Shown: piece after piece, positions 6,002-15,408 of the stretch
How the letters are laid out: each line of letters starts with the position of its first letter
How positions within the stretch are numbered: position 1 is the stretch's first letter
Assembly (NCBI GenBank): GCA_947178105.1
Contig: CAMWXD010000050.1
Location: 1-32,326, forward strand
Reading direction: 5' to 3'
Length of the DNA: 32,326 nt
Origin: an uncultured Eubacterium sp.
GTDB taxonomy: Bacteria; Bacillota; Clostridia; Lachnospirales; Lachnospiraceae
Program-made: the position numbers and the translations under genes
The notes under the pieces: generated by a model
Database searches by the model: none
What the model was told of the DNA's origin: nothing
Seen by the model: only the letters and a program-made list of their open reading frames with translations

Positions 6002-8464
6002 TTACCTCAGTCTCAATACCAACGCCAACACCCGCCTCGCACAGTCCCGGATCGCTTGCTCCGAAAGCTCTCCCCGCGCATAGGCATCCTGGATATTTTC
6101 AGCATCCTGCTGATTTCCAGGCATAATCACATCATTTCCGGCTGCTGCGCACTGCCACGGGACACTGCCGCCTTGGGGCACTGTCGTATTCCAGTCGGAC
6201 ATGATGACACCGTCAAAGCCCCACTCTTTTCTTGCAACGGTTGTACACAAATCCTTGCTGTTCGCCGCATGGGTGCCGTTGACACAGTTGTAGGACGTCA
6301 TGATTGCGGCGGGTGCGCAGGTACTGACTGCCATTTCAAATCCGCGCAGATAGATTTCCCTGAGCGCCCGCTCTGAAATACAGGCATCCACTCCCATCCG
6401 GTTATCCTCCTGGTTATTGCAGGCAAAGTGCTTGAGCGTCACTCCGCATTTCCCAGATTCCTGTACACCCTGCGTTACCGCCGCTGCCATCCTTCCTGAC
6501 AGGAAAGGGTCTTCAGAATAATATTCAAAATTGCGGCCGCACAGCGGATTCCTATGGATATTCATACCAGGCGCCAGCCAGAGGTCTACATGGAATTCCT
6601 CCATCTCCACGGCGACCGCCCTGCCGAATGCTTTCATCCGTGCAGTATCCCATGTCTGCGCCAGTGCTGTCCCGACCGGAAATGCCGTACAATATTGATA
6701 GTATCTGTCTGCATCTTCATGATGGGCGTCTGGTTCCAGAAAACCATTTTCCAATGAGCCAAGAACACCCGCCCCGTATACCGTATCCGTCTCCCGGTCA
6801 ACCTCATAGCTCTGCCGCAGGCGGATTCCTGCCGGCCCGTCTGCCATAATCAGGGAACGAATGCCGTATTCTGCTTCCAGCATTTGCGTCGTTTCCCCGG
6901 CAGACCCCGGCACGCGGGTGCCGGCAGAGCCAAGCGTACTTGCTCCCTGCGTAATATTTCCATACAGCAGCGGGATTAGTGTTTCAACAGGCAGTTCTGC
7001 TGCAAGCGGCTCTGCCTGTCTTTCTATGCCCGCAGCAGTATTTATCGGTTTTGGTTCCAATAAGATCACCGGAACACGCGCCGTCCTTGCAGCTTCCATC
7101 CATTCCTCCGCTTTTGTTCGTACGGCACTGTCCGGCTTTAAATCCTGAAAATCTGCGGTTTTGCGGCATACCGCCTCTGTCTGTTCTAATATAACGGTTT
7201 CCAGGACTTCCAATACAGCCGCAAGCTCCAGCGAAGCACTGTGCTTTCCGACCCATATGCCATATCTGCCAGCCTCCACCACCCACGCATGAAGCTCCTC
7301 ATTAAAACTGGCAAGCTGCTTTTGGCCAGCCTCTATGGTAAGCCTCTGAGACTGTCCCGGTGACAGCATATCTGTCTTTGCAAAGCCTGCCAGCCTTTGG
7401 TATTCCTTTGCGATGCCTGTCTGCGGAAGGGTTACATAAACCTGCGCCACTTCTTTTCCAGAATACGCCTCTCCGGTATTTTTTACCTGTACTTCTGCTG
7501 TAAACCGTGTGCCTGATACACGCACGCCTTTGCATACAATGGAAAATGTGCTGTAAGAAAGCCCAAAGCCAAACGGATACAGCGGCTGAATGCCAAATGT
7601 GTCAAAATACCGGTAACCGACAAAAATACCTTCCTGATATTCCTCCGTCTTTACATTGCCATTCAGATAACCATAGCTATCCGCAGAAGGATAATCCTCA
7701 TATCGTTTTGCCCATGTCGCCGTCAGCCTGCCGCCCGGCACAGCCTTCCCAAACAGTACATCCGCAACCGCATATCCGCCCTCCTGCCCCGGCAGCGATA
7801 TGTGTAAAACTGCCCGGATCTGTCCGGCTTCCTTAAGTATATCCGTCAGCTCGACAGGAGCGCCGACATTTAGCACCAGTACTGTCGGAAGCTGCATCTG
7901 GCTTAAGAACATCAGGTCTTCTTTTTCCCTGTCGCTCAGATAATAATCCCCTTTGCTCTTCCTGCGGTCTTTTCCTTCACCGGAAATACGGCTGATCACA
8001 TACACAGCAGCACATGCCCCTGTCAGGTCAGCTTCCGTAACCCTGCGCCCATCCGGCAGCGCAAACGGATTTTCTGCATATGCATCAAACGGATTTTCAA
8101 CCTTTTTTGCATCCTCTAATACTTTCTCTTTCCATTGATGGCGTGCCTTTCTATACCGCTCTTGGTAATCTTCCAGCCAGCCCTTACTCGTAACCATAAT
8201 GCCGGCTTCCAAAAAACCTCTGTATATAGAAATATGTTCTCGGTTATTCACATCCCCGGAGCCAATGCCGCCTTTTACCGTCTGTGCCGCACCGCTGCCC
8301 AGCAATGCAACCGGAGCCGTGCATTCCAGCGGAAGCAGCCCGTCATTTTTCAGCAGCACCATTCCTTCCGCTGCCAGCTCTCTTGCCAGCCTGCTATGTG
8401 CCATCTCTCTGCCGGAACGCCCCGGTTCCTTTGTTCCACTGTGCAATGTATGTTTCCCTGTCAT
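6002..8464 (-). CDS. GH3 beta-glucosidase with inverted domain order
   Basis: This 820-residue cytoplasmic glycoside hydrolase normally cleaves terminal beta-glucose from oligosaccharides. The domains are permuted. The alpha/beta sandwich that is usually second comes first (LLKNDGLLPL near residue 40 to YPFGFGLSYSTF near residue 300), then a fibronectin-III-like domain (about 305-425), a variable linker, and last the catalytic barrel (about 490-810). The barrel carries the substrate-binding KHFACNNQE and the nucleophile D757 in VIMSDWNTT. Butyrivibrio and Ruminococcus GH3 enzymes with this order are known. I chose the ATG at 8464 because AGGAGG (8474-8469) precedes it; the ATG at 8509 has no such site. 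It is last in the sugar-importer operon and ends 20 bases from the convergent anti-sigma gene with no terminator visible between them. Confidence 0.9.
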   Translation of the reverse strand: MTGKHTLHSGTKEPGRSGREMAHSRLARELAAEGMVLLKNDGLLPLECTAPVALLGSGAAQTVKGGIGSGDVNNREHISIYRGFLEAGIMVTSKGWLEDYQERYRKARHQWKEKVLEDAKKVENPFDAYAENPFALPDGRRVTEADLTGACAAVYVISRISGEGKDRRKSKGDYYLSDREKEDLMFLSQMQLPTVLVLNVGAPVELTDILKEAGQIRAVLHISLPGQEGGYAVADVLFGKAVPGGRLTATWAKRYEDYPSADSYGYLNGNVKTEEYQEGIFVGYRYFDTFGIQPLYPFGFGLSYSTFSIVCKGVRVSGTRFTAEVQVKNTGEAYSGKEVAQVYVTLPQTGIAKEYQRLAGFAKTDMLSPGQSQRLTIEAGQKQLASFNEELHAWVVEAGRYGIWVGKHSASLELAAVLEVLETVILEQTEAVCRKTADFQDLKPDSAVRTKAEEWMEAARTARVPVILLEPKPINTAAGIERQAEPLAAELPVETLIPLLYGNITQGASTLGSAGTRVPGSAGETTQMLEAEYGIRSLIMADGPAGIRLRQSYEVDRETDTVYGAGVLGSLENGFLEPDAHHEDADRYYQYCTAFPVGTALAQTWDTARMKAFGRAVAVEMEEFHVDLWLAPGMNIHRNPLCGRNFEYYSEDPFLSGRMAAAVTQGVQESGKCGVTLKHFACNNQEDNRMGVDACISERALREIYLRGFEMAVSTCAPAAIMTSYNCVNGTHAANSKDLCTTVARKEWGFDGVIMSDWNTTVPQGGSVPWQCAAAGNDVIMPGNQQDAENIQDAYARGELSEQAIRDCARRVLALVLRLR

Positions 8465-8513
8465 ATTTCCTCCTGTTTCAGCCTTCCCGCATTTTTTGCT
8501 TTTCTTCACCTGT

Positions 8514-9359
8514 TTATTCTTTCACGCCGCCAAGCGTTACCCCGGCGATAATATACTTTGACAATACCAGATATACAAGGATGATCGGCACAATCGCCAC
8601 GGTAATCATCATATAGATCTTTGCCATATCAAAATTCATATAATCCGCACCGCGCAGCGTCGCAATCAAAATCGGCACCGTCATCTTATTCTTCGACTGG
8701 ATCACAAGTGCCGGTACAAAATAATTGTTCCAGGAACCTACGAATGTAAAAATTGCCTGTACCGCAATCGCCGGCTTCATGATCGGAAGCACGATGCGGT
8801 TAAACGTCTTAAATTCCCCGGAACCGTCGATCCTTGCCGCTTCCACTAAGGACAGCGGCAGTGAGGATTGCAGGTAGCTGTACATAAAATAAAATACAGA
8901 AGGCGACGCAATCGAAGGAATAATCAGCGGCAGCAGGGAGTCATACATCCCCATATTGGTAACCAACCGCAGAAATCCCATTGCCGTAACCTGTGTCGGC
9001 ATTACAAGGATTGCCATAATAAAGGTAAATGCAGCTTTTTTCCCTTTAAAATCATAAGCATACAGGCCATATGCCGTCAGTGCGGAAAAATACGTACAGA
9101 TTGCCGCAGAACACCCGGAAACAATCAGGCTGTTTAAGATCCCCCGAAACATCGGGAATGTACCGTCATTGGCAACATTTTTTAAATTTTCCAAAAGATG
9201 TGTACCCGGTAGTGCAGAAAATCCTTTTTGCAGCTCTGCATGGGAACGCGTTGCATTCACAAACAGGATATAGAAAAAGAACAGGCACATAAAGGATAAA
9301 ATAATCAGTACCACATGTGCAAAAACAGTACGCACACTATTTGCCTTATTTGATTTCAT
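8514..9359 (-). CDS. CUT1 carbohydrate ABC transporter permease (MalG/LacG type)
   Basis: This 281-residue inner-membrane permease has about six membrane segments. The coupling EAA loop, VEAARIDGSGEFKTFNRIVL, contacts the ATPase. The C-terminus YIIAGVTLGGVKE matches the usual '...GLTAGAVKG' end of MalG-type subunits. It starts 14 bases after the first permease with a GGGAGGAAAG ribosome site, so the two are co-translated and form the channel heterodimer. Transport probably uses a shared MsmK-type ATPase encoded elsewhere, since none is in this window. The substrate is inferred from neighbours to be a beta-linked glucose disaccharide or oligosaccharide. Confidence 0.92.
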   Translation of the reverse strand: MKSNKANSVRTVFAHVVLIILSFMCLFFFYILFVNATRSHAELQKGFSALPGTHLLENLKNVANDGTFPMFRGILNSLIVSGCSAAICTYFSALTAYGLYAYDFKGKKAAFTFIMAILVMPTQVTAMGFLRLVTNMGMYDSLLPLIIPSIASPSVFYFMYSYLQSSLPLSLVEAARIDGSGEFKTFNRIVLPIMKPAIAVQAIFTFVGSWNNYFVPALVIQSKNKMTVPILIATLRGADYMNFDMAKIYMMITVAIVPIILVYLVLSKYIIAGVTLGGVKE

Positions 9360-9373
9360 AATCTTTCCTCCCT

Positions 9374-10317
9374 CTAGCGTCTGGCATTTTTTCTAGCTTT
9401 TTTTGCCGCTGCCTTCGACCCGTCCGGATCATCGTTATTTGTCATCCGGTATACTACCAGGCACAAAATGCCGCTAACTATAAACAGATAGACAGACAAA
9501 GCTCCTGCCATGCCGTAATTCTTGCTCTTTAAATGGCTGTTTAAGAACATAATCAGTGTCATTGACGTACGGTCTGGCGTTCCCTGTCCATTAGTCAGGA
9601 TCTGCGGTACATCAAACATCTGTAGCCCGCCGATAATGGAAGTAATCAGTGTATATGCCAGGATCGGCCGAATCAGCGGCAGCGTGATACGGAAAAACTC
9701 TGTACGCTGTTGCAGCCGTCTAGTTCAGACGCTTCAAAAATATCCGGGCTGATGCCCATAATCGCTGCCATCAGCATGATTGTCGTATTGCCAAACCACA
9801 TCAGGAAATTCATAAGGCCTACCAGCGATCTGGTGCCATATACCGTGCCGAGGAAATCAATCGGTTCCCCAATCAAGCCAATCGACATTAAAATAGAATT
9901 TATTGGCCCATTCGTAGAAAACATCGTAAAGAACAGCATCGCAAACGCCGACGCCATAATCAGGTTCGGCAGATAGATCACGACCTTGAAAAACTGTGTC
10001 CCGCGGATTTTCAGCCTGGCATCTACAAACCAGGATGCGAGAAGCAGCGCAATCACGATCTGCGGAATAAAGCCGACAATCCATAAAATCAGCGTATTTG
10101 CCGCATATTTTAGCATGTCTGATTTCAGCAGGCTGATGTAATTTGCCATTCCGATAAAGTTTGGCCCAATCTCTTTGATGCCGGAGCGGTAATATTCAAA
10201 AAAACTGTACCGGATCGTATCAGCCAGAGGAATCAAAGAAAAAATGAAAAAACTCACAAAAAACGGAAGGATAAACAAATATCCCCATTTCGCATAGCTG
10301 ATGCTTTTCTGTTTCAT
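9374..10317 (-). pseudogene. CUT1 carbohydrate ABC transporter permease (MalF type), frameshifted
   Basis: The first part (from the ATG at 10317) encodes the N-terminus and most membrane segments through ISPDIFEASELDGCNSVQ. It then runs out of frame and stops at 9673. The -1 frame continues immediately with FFRITLPLIRPILAY to a normal C-terminus ending at 9374. The break coincides with a run of five A on the plus strand (9693-9697). One more A would restore an exactly canonical EAA loop (DGCNSVQSFFRITLPLI) and a 314-residue protein; the span of 944 bases is one short of a multiple of three. It could be a real inactivating or phase-variable deletion, or a sequencing indel. As written, the importer lacks an intact first permease. 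Confidence 0.88.
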
Positions 10318-10345
10318 AGACGCTCATCCCTTTCTGTTTGATGCA

Positions 10346-10379
10346 GCGGCGGCAGAAAGCAGTGCTTCTGCCCGCCGCC
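10346..10379 (-). promoter_or_regulatory. Intercistronic stem-loop between binding protein and permeases
   Basis: GC-rich inverted arms around the loop ACT (10361-10363) pair GCAGAAGC with GCTTTCTGC (one bulge) and continue with GGCGG/CCGCC. It lies in the 70-base gap between the binding-protein stop and the permease start, without a T-run on the minus strand. This is the usual place for a stem-loop that stabilises the binding-protein message or lowers downstream expression. Confidence 0.5.
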
Positions 10380-10387
10380 GGCAAAAT

Positions 10388-11842
10388 TTATTCCGGCCAC
10401 TGAATCTCAGTAATTTCCGGATAACGTTCTTTAATCGCCGTTTCGAAATTTGCTTTTGCTTTGTCAAAATCAACCTGTCCCTGGTAATAATCGCTGAACG
10501 CATTTTGAATCAGCTCCACGCATCCCTGGTCATACGCAGACAGCGGCGCCATCTGGATATTTTCCGCAACAGGAGCAAAATATTTGTATGCATTCTGGCC
10601 GCCCAGAAATTCGGACGGGTACAGGTCGTCATTTTGCGCCGCTTCCTGCATACTGCTGCGCGCATTTGTAAACTCGCTGTAATCCTGTGAAATCTTTGCA
10701 AGGTTGTCTGCGTCCGCCGTCAGTGCAAGAATAATCTCCTTGACATGCTTTGGATTGTCCGTACCTGTGCACGCGTGGATATAAGAGCCTCCCCAGTTAT
10801 ATTCCTGCGGCGGGTTGGTAACTGCCCATGCACCGTTTTCACCGTCCCAGTTTGGCTTTAATGTAAAATCAATGCCCCATGCCGGGAACAGGAATGCAAA
10901 TACTTTGGATTCTGTGCTCATCGCCTTGTTCCAGTCATCGTTCCACTGGCCCTTGACGGTCTTATTCAGATATCCTGCATCCAGCCATTCTTTCGAATCG
11001 CTGACCCAGTCCATAATCTTTTGGTCTACCTTAAGCACCGTCTCTCCTGCACTCATCCAAGGCTGTGAAATACTGTTGCCGTACAGGCGGAACGTATCTG
11101 CATAAGAAGAAAATGTATAATATCCTTTTTCCTTAAGCTCTGCCGCGGTCGCTTTGATCGTATCCCAGTCTTTTACTTTCTCGCCGATTTTTTCAGGATC
11201 ATCCGTTCCGAATACATCCTCTGCAATATCCCTGCGGTATACTAGCAGCCCCGGACAGCACTGCCAGGTAGACCCCCTCTGCACGCCGTTCACATCAGAA
11301 GCCGTTACTTTCGTAAATTCATACTGGTCTGCCAGATCTTTTTCTGGATCAATGCCAAGGTCTGTAAGCGGCATCGCCACATCCGCATCTGCATCGGTAT
11401 ATTTAAACACATAGTCTGTCTCTGATAAAAAGATATCCACTTTATCATCCGCGGCTGCATCCGCCTGGTTCAAAAGCGCTTCATCCAGCTTCTGCTGATA
11501 TACACCGTCCTGGTTCGGATTGATCACCCAGTGGATTTCAGTACCATCCTTTAAGTATGTAACCGTGCCGTCACTGGAAGTCTCCTTTACCTGCGGATAA
11601 ACAGCCTGCAAACGCTCACTGAACTCATTATTCCAACTGTAAATATTGATAACCTTGCCTTCATCCGCATCTGTACCGGCATCCCTGCTGCCGCCTGCAT
11701 CCGCTTCATCCCCAGCTTCTGAGCCGTCAGCCACGTCTGCGTTTCCCCCTGTTTTTGCATCGGATCCGCCGCTGCCACCGCATCCTGCTGCACCTGCCGC
11801 TACGATCGCAGCCAATAAAATACTAACCACTTTCTTCTTCAT
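10388..11842 (-). CDS. Sugar ABC transporter substrate-binding lipoprotein (CUT1)
   Basis: This 484-residue extracellular lipoprotein captures sugar for the importer. A basic start (MKKK) and hydrophobic run lead to a lipobox AAGC with the lipidated cysteine at residue 21. A low-complexity Gly/Asp/Ala linker (about 22-65) follows, then an extracytoplasmic binding domain (NIYSWNNEFSERL onward, ending ...EITEIQWPE). I chose the ATG at 11842 because AAGGAGG (11857-11851) precedes it by eight bases; an ATG seven codons upstream has no site. It is first in the operon, followed by a stem-loop, two permeases and a GH3 enzyme. Its promoter carries the operator element shared with both GH94 genes, which ties its substrate to GH94-cleaved beta-glucosides. 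Confidence 0.92.
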   Translation of the reverse strand: MKKKVVSILLAAIVAAGAAGCGGSGGSDAKTGGNADVADGSEAGDEADAGGSRDAGTDADEGKVINIYSWNNEFSERLQAVYPQVKETSSDGTVTYLKDGTEIHWVINPNQDGVYQQKLDEALLNQADAAADDKVDIFLSETDYVFKYTDADADVAMPLTDLGIDPEKDLADQYEFTKVTASDVNGVQRGSTWQCCPGLLVYRRDIAEDVFGTDDPEKIGEKVKDWDTIKATAAELKEKGYYTFSSYADTFRLYGNSISQPWMSAGETVLKVDQKIMDWVSDSKEWLDAGYLNKTVKGQWNDDWNKAMSTESKVFAFLFPAWGIDFTLKPNWDGENGAWAVTNPPQEYNWGGSYIHACTGTDNPKHVKEIILALTADADNLAKISQDYSEFTNARSSMQEAAQNDDLYPSEFLGGQNAYKYFAPVAENIQMAPLSAYDQGCVELIQNAFSDYYQGQVDFDKAKANFETAIKERYPEITEIQWPE

Positions 11843-11914
11843 TTCTAATTCCTCCTTTTTCATTTATAAGCTTTTGCTTATTGTTGCTTCATTATAGCAA
11901 GGTTTATGCCTGCA

Positions 11915-11950
11915 AATATACTAAAAGCACTGTAAAAATATCAAAATGAT
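11915..11950 (-). promoter_or_regulatory. Binding-protein operon promoter with shared operator (copy 1)
   Basis: On the minus strand TTGATA (11944-11939) and TATATT (11920-11915) are 18 bases apart. The -35 box lies inside the 18-base element CATCATTTTGATATTTTT (11951-11934 read on minus), which is shared with two other promoters in this locus. A second possible -10, TATAAT, lies at 11896-11891. Confidence 0.6.
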
Positions 11951-11957
11951 GACCTGT

Positions 11958-14372
11958 TTAAGAAAGCTCTAACACGATTTCCGTCTGTTCCTTCATCCGT
12001 GCTTCCGGCACATAATTTCCCTCCAGTACGGCGCCGTCCACCACCAGCTTTTTGCACCCCGACTGCACATGGCATGGGTTTTTGACTACAATATGCAGAT
12101 GTTTGCCCCGGAAATCCTTTTCGATCTCAAAATAGTCCCATTCAGCTGGGACAGCCGGCTCTATTTTCAGCCCGCCGAAATCCGGGCGCATCCCTAATAT
12201 GCCCTCCACGCATCCTACCATAACCGTTGAAGCCGTCCCCGTCAGCCAGTGCACATGAGAACGCCCAAAGTGCGGGCTGTCTGCGCCTTCGGTAAACTGC
12301 CCGTAGCAATACGGTTCCAGCCTGCGCACCTGTGCACGGTCATTTTGTGCTGCCGGGGCATTTTCCATAAAATAACGGAACGCGCGGTCTCCATGCCCGC
12401 AGATCGCCTCCGCCAAAATAAGCCAGCCCTGCGACTGTGAAAAAATGCCTGCGTTTTCCTTTGTCCCTGCATTGTAAATGACGGCAAGCGCCCCGTCAAA
12501 GGCATGGCTGTGATACGGCGGAGCCATCAGCATCGCGCCATATTCTGTATTCAGTTCTTTGTAGACCGCATCCAGCGACTGCTGTGCCTGTACGGCATCC
12601 GCAAGCCCGCTGATCACGCCCCAGCTCTGCGGGTTCAGCCACAAATTTGCTTCCGGGTCTGTCCTTTTTCCGATGATTTCCCCTTTTTCGGTAAATCCTC
12701 GGATAAACCGGTCTTGATCCCAGCATAAATTCTGGATATCCGCGCCGAGCTTTTGCTGCACCTTGTCCAGATACGCAAGATAGCCTGTATCTTTTTTCTG
12801 CTGCGCAAACTTTTTTAAGATCGTCACTGCATAATACAACTGAAACGCCACAAACGTAGATTCTCCGTCTTTCCCAAGCCGCAGGCAGTCGTTCCAGTCC
12901 GCGTACAGTCCGGCAGGCATCCCATGCTCGCCCAGATGGTTCATGGAAAAATCGACCGCCCGCTTTAAGTGTCCATATACCGTATCCTCTCCCTCATTTG
13001 CATAGGGGATCACTTCATCCATAAAATCCAGGTTTCCGGTCTCTGCAACATACTTGTAAACCGTCGGAAACAGCCACAGCGCATCATCCGCCCGATACGC
13101 AGGATGCCCGGTTTCCTGTACATAAGACGCATCCTCCGGCGTATCCTCGCTTCCAGGCTGATGGGTAAACTTCACAAGCGGCAGCCCGCCTCCGTGGCTT
13201 ACCTGCGCAGAAAGCATAAACCTGATTTTTTCCAGCGCCATCTCCGGCGCCAGATGGATGATCCCCTGGATATCCTGGACGGTATCCCGGTATCCGTACC
13301 CGTTGCGAAGCCCGCAGTAAATAAACGATGCCGCACGCGACCAGATAAATGTCATAAAACAGTTATACGCATTCCATGTATTGATCATCGTATTAAATTC
13401 CGGGCTTGGCGTTTTTACCTGAAAATGTGACAGCTTTTCATGCCAGTATGCCGTCAGCTCCCGCAGCTCTTTTTCACATACCTGCCCTGGTTTTTCATAC
13501 TCCTTTAGCACCCTTTTTGCCTGCGTATCACTTTTCATGCCCAGGATAAATGCCAGCTCTTTCGTCTCCCCCGGCTCCAGGCTCAGGACAGCCGCCAGCG
13601 CTCCGCAGCCGTTTTCGTTGTAACTTAGCTCTCCGCTTAACATGCCGCTGCTTACCCCCGCCGGATTGCCGTACCCATGGTAACGCCCGAGAAACTTTTC
13701 CCGGTCGCCGCAGTAAGAATCCACCGCTGCACCCGCCAGCCCGAAAAAACGTTCTGTCATAATCTTCTCGTCTACCTCTTTGCCGTCTTCCACTCCGTCC
13801 AGATTGCCATGGATTTTCTGGCAGATCCGGTTTTCGTGGAATTCCGTCCTTGTAATAAACTGGGAATACTGCAAATTTACCTGATCCTGTTCATAGTTGC
13901 TGTTATTTGTAAATTCCGCATATCCTGTAACCGTCAGGCTTTTGCGTGTATCGGATGTATTCGTCAGCCTGAGCGCCCAGACCTCATGCGCCTTGCCAAG
14001 CGGCACATAATACAGTGCCCTGGAACGGACGCCGCCGTAATCAGCCGTCATTTTCGTATAGCCGGTACCGTGGCGGCACTCGCTTTTATATTCAGACAAA
14101 TCCTTTCCTACCGGCTGCCAGGATGCAGACCAGTAATCCTTTGCATCATTGTCACGGATATAAATATACCTGCCCGGCTGGTCAAACTGGTTAAACAGAT
14201 ACCGCAGGATCCTGCCGTTTGCACCTGATTTTGCAAAGCTGTACCCGCCCGCCTGGTTGGAAATAAGCGCGCCGTATTCCGGGGATCCCAGATAGTTTGC
14301 CCATGGCGCCGGCGTATCCGCTCGTTCAATCACGTACTCGCGTTTTTCATCATCAAAATATCCAAATCTCAT
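11958..14372 (-). CDS. GH94 glycoside phosphorylase, cellobiose-phosphorylase type
   Basis: This 804-residue cytoplasmic enzyme of the cellobiose phosphorylase class splits a beta-glucosyl disaccharide with phosphate to alpha-glucose-1-phosphate plus a sugar. The N-terminal beta-sandwich opens MRFGYFDDEKREYVI and contains YLGSPEYGALISNQAGGYSF, a hallmark opening of cellobiose phosphorylases. The (alpha/alpha)6 barrel carries YADWNDCLRLG with the catalytic-acid motif at D492-D495, and the C-terminal jelly roll includes HWLTGTAST. Length matches the ~800-residue cellobiose and diacetylchitobiose phosphorylases. No signal peptide is present. The start lacks a perfect ribosome site (AAAGGATG about 14 bases upstream). 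Cellobiose, cellobionate or a related beta-glucoside is the likely substrate; the sequence alone does not decide. Confidence 0.87.
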   Translation of the reverse strand: MRFGYFDDEKREYVIERADTPAPWANYLGSPEYGALISNQAGGYSFAKSGANGRILRYLFNQFDQPGRYIYIRDNDAKDYWSASWQPVGKDLSEYKSECRHGTGYTKMTADYGGVRSRALYYVPLGKAHEVWALRLTNTSDTRKSLTVTGYAEFTNNSNYEQDQVNLQYSQFITRTEFHENRICQKIHGNLDGVEDGKEVDEKIMTERFFGLAGAAVDSYCGDREKFLGRYHGYGNPAGVSSGMLSGELSYNENGCGALAAVLSLEPGETKELAFILGMKSDTQAKRVLKEYEKPGQVCEKELRELTAYWHEKLSHFQVKTPSPEFNTMINTWNAYNCFMTFIWSRAASFIYCGLRNGYGYRDTVQDIQGIIHLAPEMALEKIRFMLSAQVSHGGGLPLVKFTHQPGSEDTPEDASYVQETGHPAYRADDALWLFPTVYKYVAETGNLDFMDEVIPYANEGEDTVYGHLKRAVDFSMNHLGEHGMPAGLYADWNDCLRLGKDGESTFVAFQLYYAVTILKKFAQQKKDTGYLAYLDKVQQKLGADIQNLCWDQDRFIRGFTEKGEIIGKRTDPEANLWLNPQSWGVISGLADAVQAQQSLDAVYKELNTEYGAMLMAPPYHSHAFDGALAVIYNAGTKENAGIFSQSQGWLILAEAICGHGDRAFRYFMENAPAAQNDRAQVRRLEPYCYGQFTEGADSPHFGRSHVHWLTGTASTVMVGCVEGILGMRPDFGGLKIEPAVPAEWDYFEIEKDFRGKHLHIVVKNPCHVQSGCKKLVVDGAVLEGNYVPEARMKEQTEIVLELS

Positions 14373-14577
14373 ATTGACACTCTATCATCCTTTCTGTTTG
14401 TCTTTTCTGTTTCCTGTCTCTATGCAAACAGCTCCATATTCATCCAAACAATGCAGCGCCTGTCATTCTCTGAGCAAAAAGGGATAAGGAAGGAAAGTAT
14501 TTTTTAATGGATGCCAGAGCAGACTGCATTGTCCGAATTCATATGAGTAACTTTATTTTATCGTTTCCGTTCGGATT

Positions 14578-14612
14578 TCTATACAAAGCTATGTACAAAA
14601 ATATCAAATTCA
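14578..14612 (-). promoter_or_regulatory. First GH94 promoter with shared operator (copy 2)
   Basis: On the minus strand TTGATA (14607-14602) and TATAGA (14583-14578) are 18 bases apart, about 205 bases upstream of the GH94 start. The -35 sits inside CATGAATTTGATATTTTT (14613-14596 on minus), matching the elements before the binding-protein operon and the second GH94. The same element abuts the -10 of the divergent AraC gene, so one bound regulator could act both ways. Confidence 0.55.
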
Positions 14613-14621
14613 TGCTATAAT
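14613..14621 (+). promoter_or_regulatory. Extended -10 promoter of the AraC regulator gene
   Basis: TGC plus perfect TATAAT (14616-14621) lies about 45 bases before the ATG. The -35 is weak (GTACAA at 14593). The shared operator element fills the space between -35 and -10, which suggests that the regulator represses or modulates its own gene. Confidence 0.55.
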
Positions 14622-14664
14622 ATTGGAGAAAACAAATTTACAGATCTGAGAAAGGGGCTTGCCT

Positions 14665-15405
14665 ATGAATTTACAAAAAGAATGGCAGAAGCAGGAGCTT
14701 TTGGATGCAGAGGACGCCCTCGCCCATCGCCCGCTAGAAGAAGAATACGCGTTTTACAATGCCGTCAGCTCTGGGGATATCTGCTATGTACAGGAAAATT
14801 GCAGGCAGAATACCTTTGCCAGCCCAAACGGAATGGGCGTGCTCTCTCCTGACCCAATTACAAATATGAAATATCACTTTGTCGTGACCGTCGCCATGGT
14901 CGTCAGGCACTGCGTGGAAGCTGGCATGGAATTGGAACAGGCATACCGGCTGAGTGATTTTTACATATTAAAAATGGACGCCTGCACATCCATCTCCGCC
15001 ATATGCCGTCTCCATGACAGCATGGTGCTGGACTACACAGGCAAAATGCTGCTTCTGAAAAAAGAAAATGTGATATCAAAGCCTGTGATCCGCTGTATGG
15101 ATTACATTTATGACCACTTAAACAGCCGCATTACGATAGAAGCCCTGGCGGAATATACAAAACTGTCGCCCAGCTATTTGTCACGGCTGTTCAAAAAGGA
15201 GCTCGGCGTTGCCATCAGCAACTATATCAACGAGAAAAAAATCGAAAAAGCCCAGCACCTGCTGAAATATTCCGATTACAGCCTGATCGAAATTGCAAAT
15301 TATCTTGCTTTTTCTTCACAGAGCCATTTTATCCAGGCTTTCAAAAAAGCTGTTGGATTAACGCCAAAAAAGTACCGGGACAAATTTTACCGTACTACAT
15401 GGTAA
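14665..15405 (+). CDS. AraC/XylS family transcriptional regulator
   Basis: This 246-residue regulator has a C-terminal two-helix-turn-helix DNA-binding domain (about residues 145-243). The first HTH is ITIEALAEYTKLSPSYLSRLFKK. The second is SLIEIANYLAFSSQSHFIQAFKK, followed by the signature GLTPKKYR. The N-terminal ~140 residues are a sensor-like region without the usual arabinose-binding cupin motifs. I chose the ATG at 14665, with GAAAGGGG eight bases upstream, over the TTG two codons before it. It is divergent from the first GH94 gene and lies between the two GH94 genes. I infer that it activates the locus through the element repeated at three promoters, which overlaps the -35 boxes as class II activators do. 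Confidence 0.92.
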   Translation: MNLQKEWQKQELLDAEDALAHRPLEEEYAFYNAVSSGDICYVQENCRQNTFASPNGMGVLSPDPITNMKYHFVVTVAMVVRHCVEAGMELEQAYRLSDFYILKMDACTSISAICRLHDSMVLDYTGKMLLLKKENVISKPVIRCMDYIYDHLNSRITIEALAEYTKLSPSYLSRLFKKELGVAISNYINEKKIEKAQHLLKYSDYSLIEIANYLAFSSQSHFIQAFKKAVGLTPKKYRDKFYRTTW

Positions 15406-15408
15406 TCT

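Noticed and set aside
9690..9700. Programmed -1 frameshift in the MalF-type permease at the T5 run.
   Set aside because: The sequence T TTT TCC is not a proper slippery heptamer and no stimulatory structure is evident. Members of this family are made in one frame, so a lost base is simpler.
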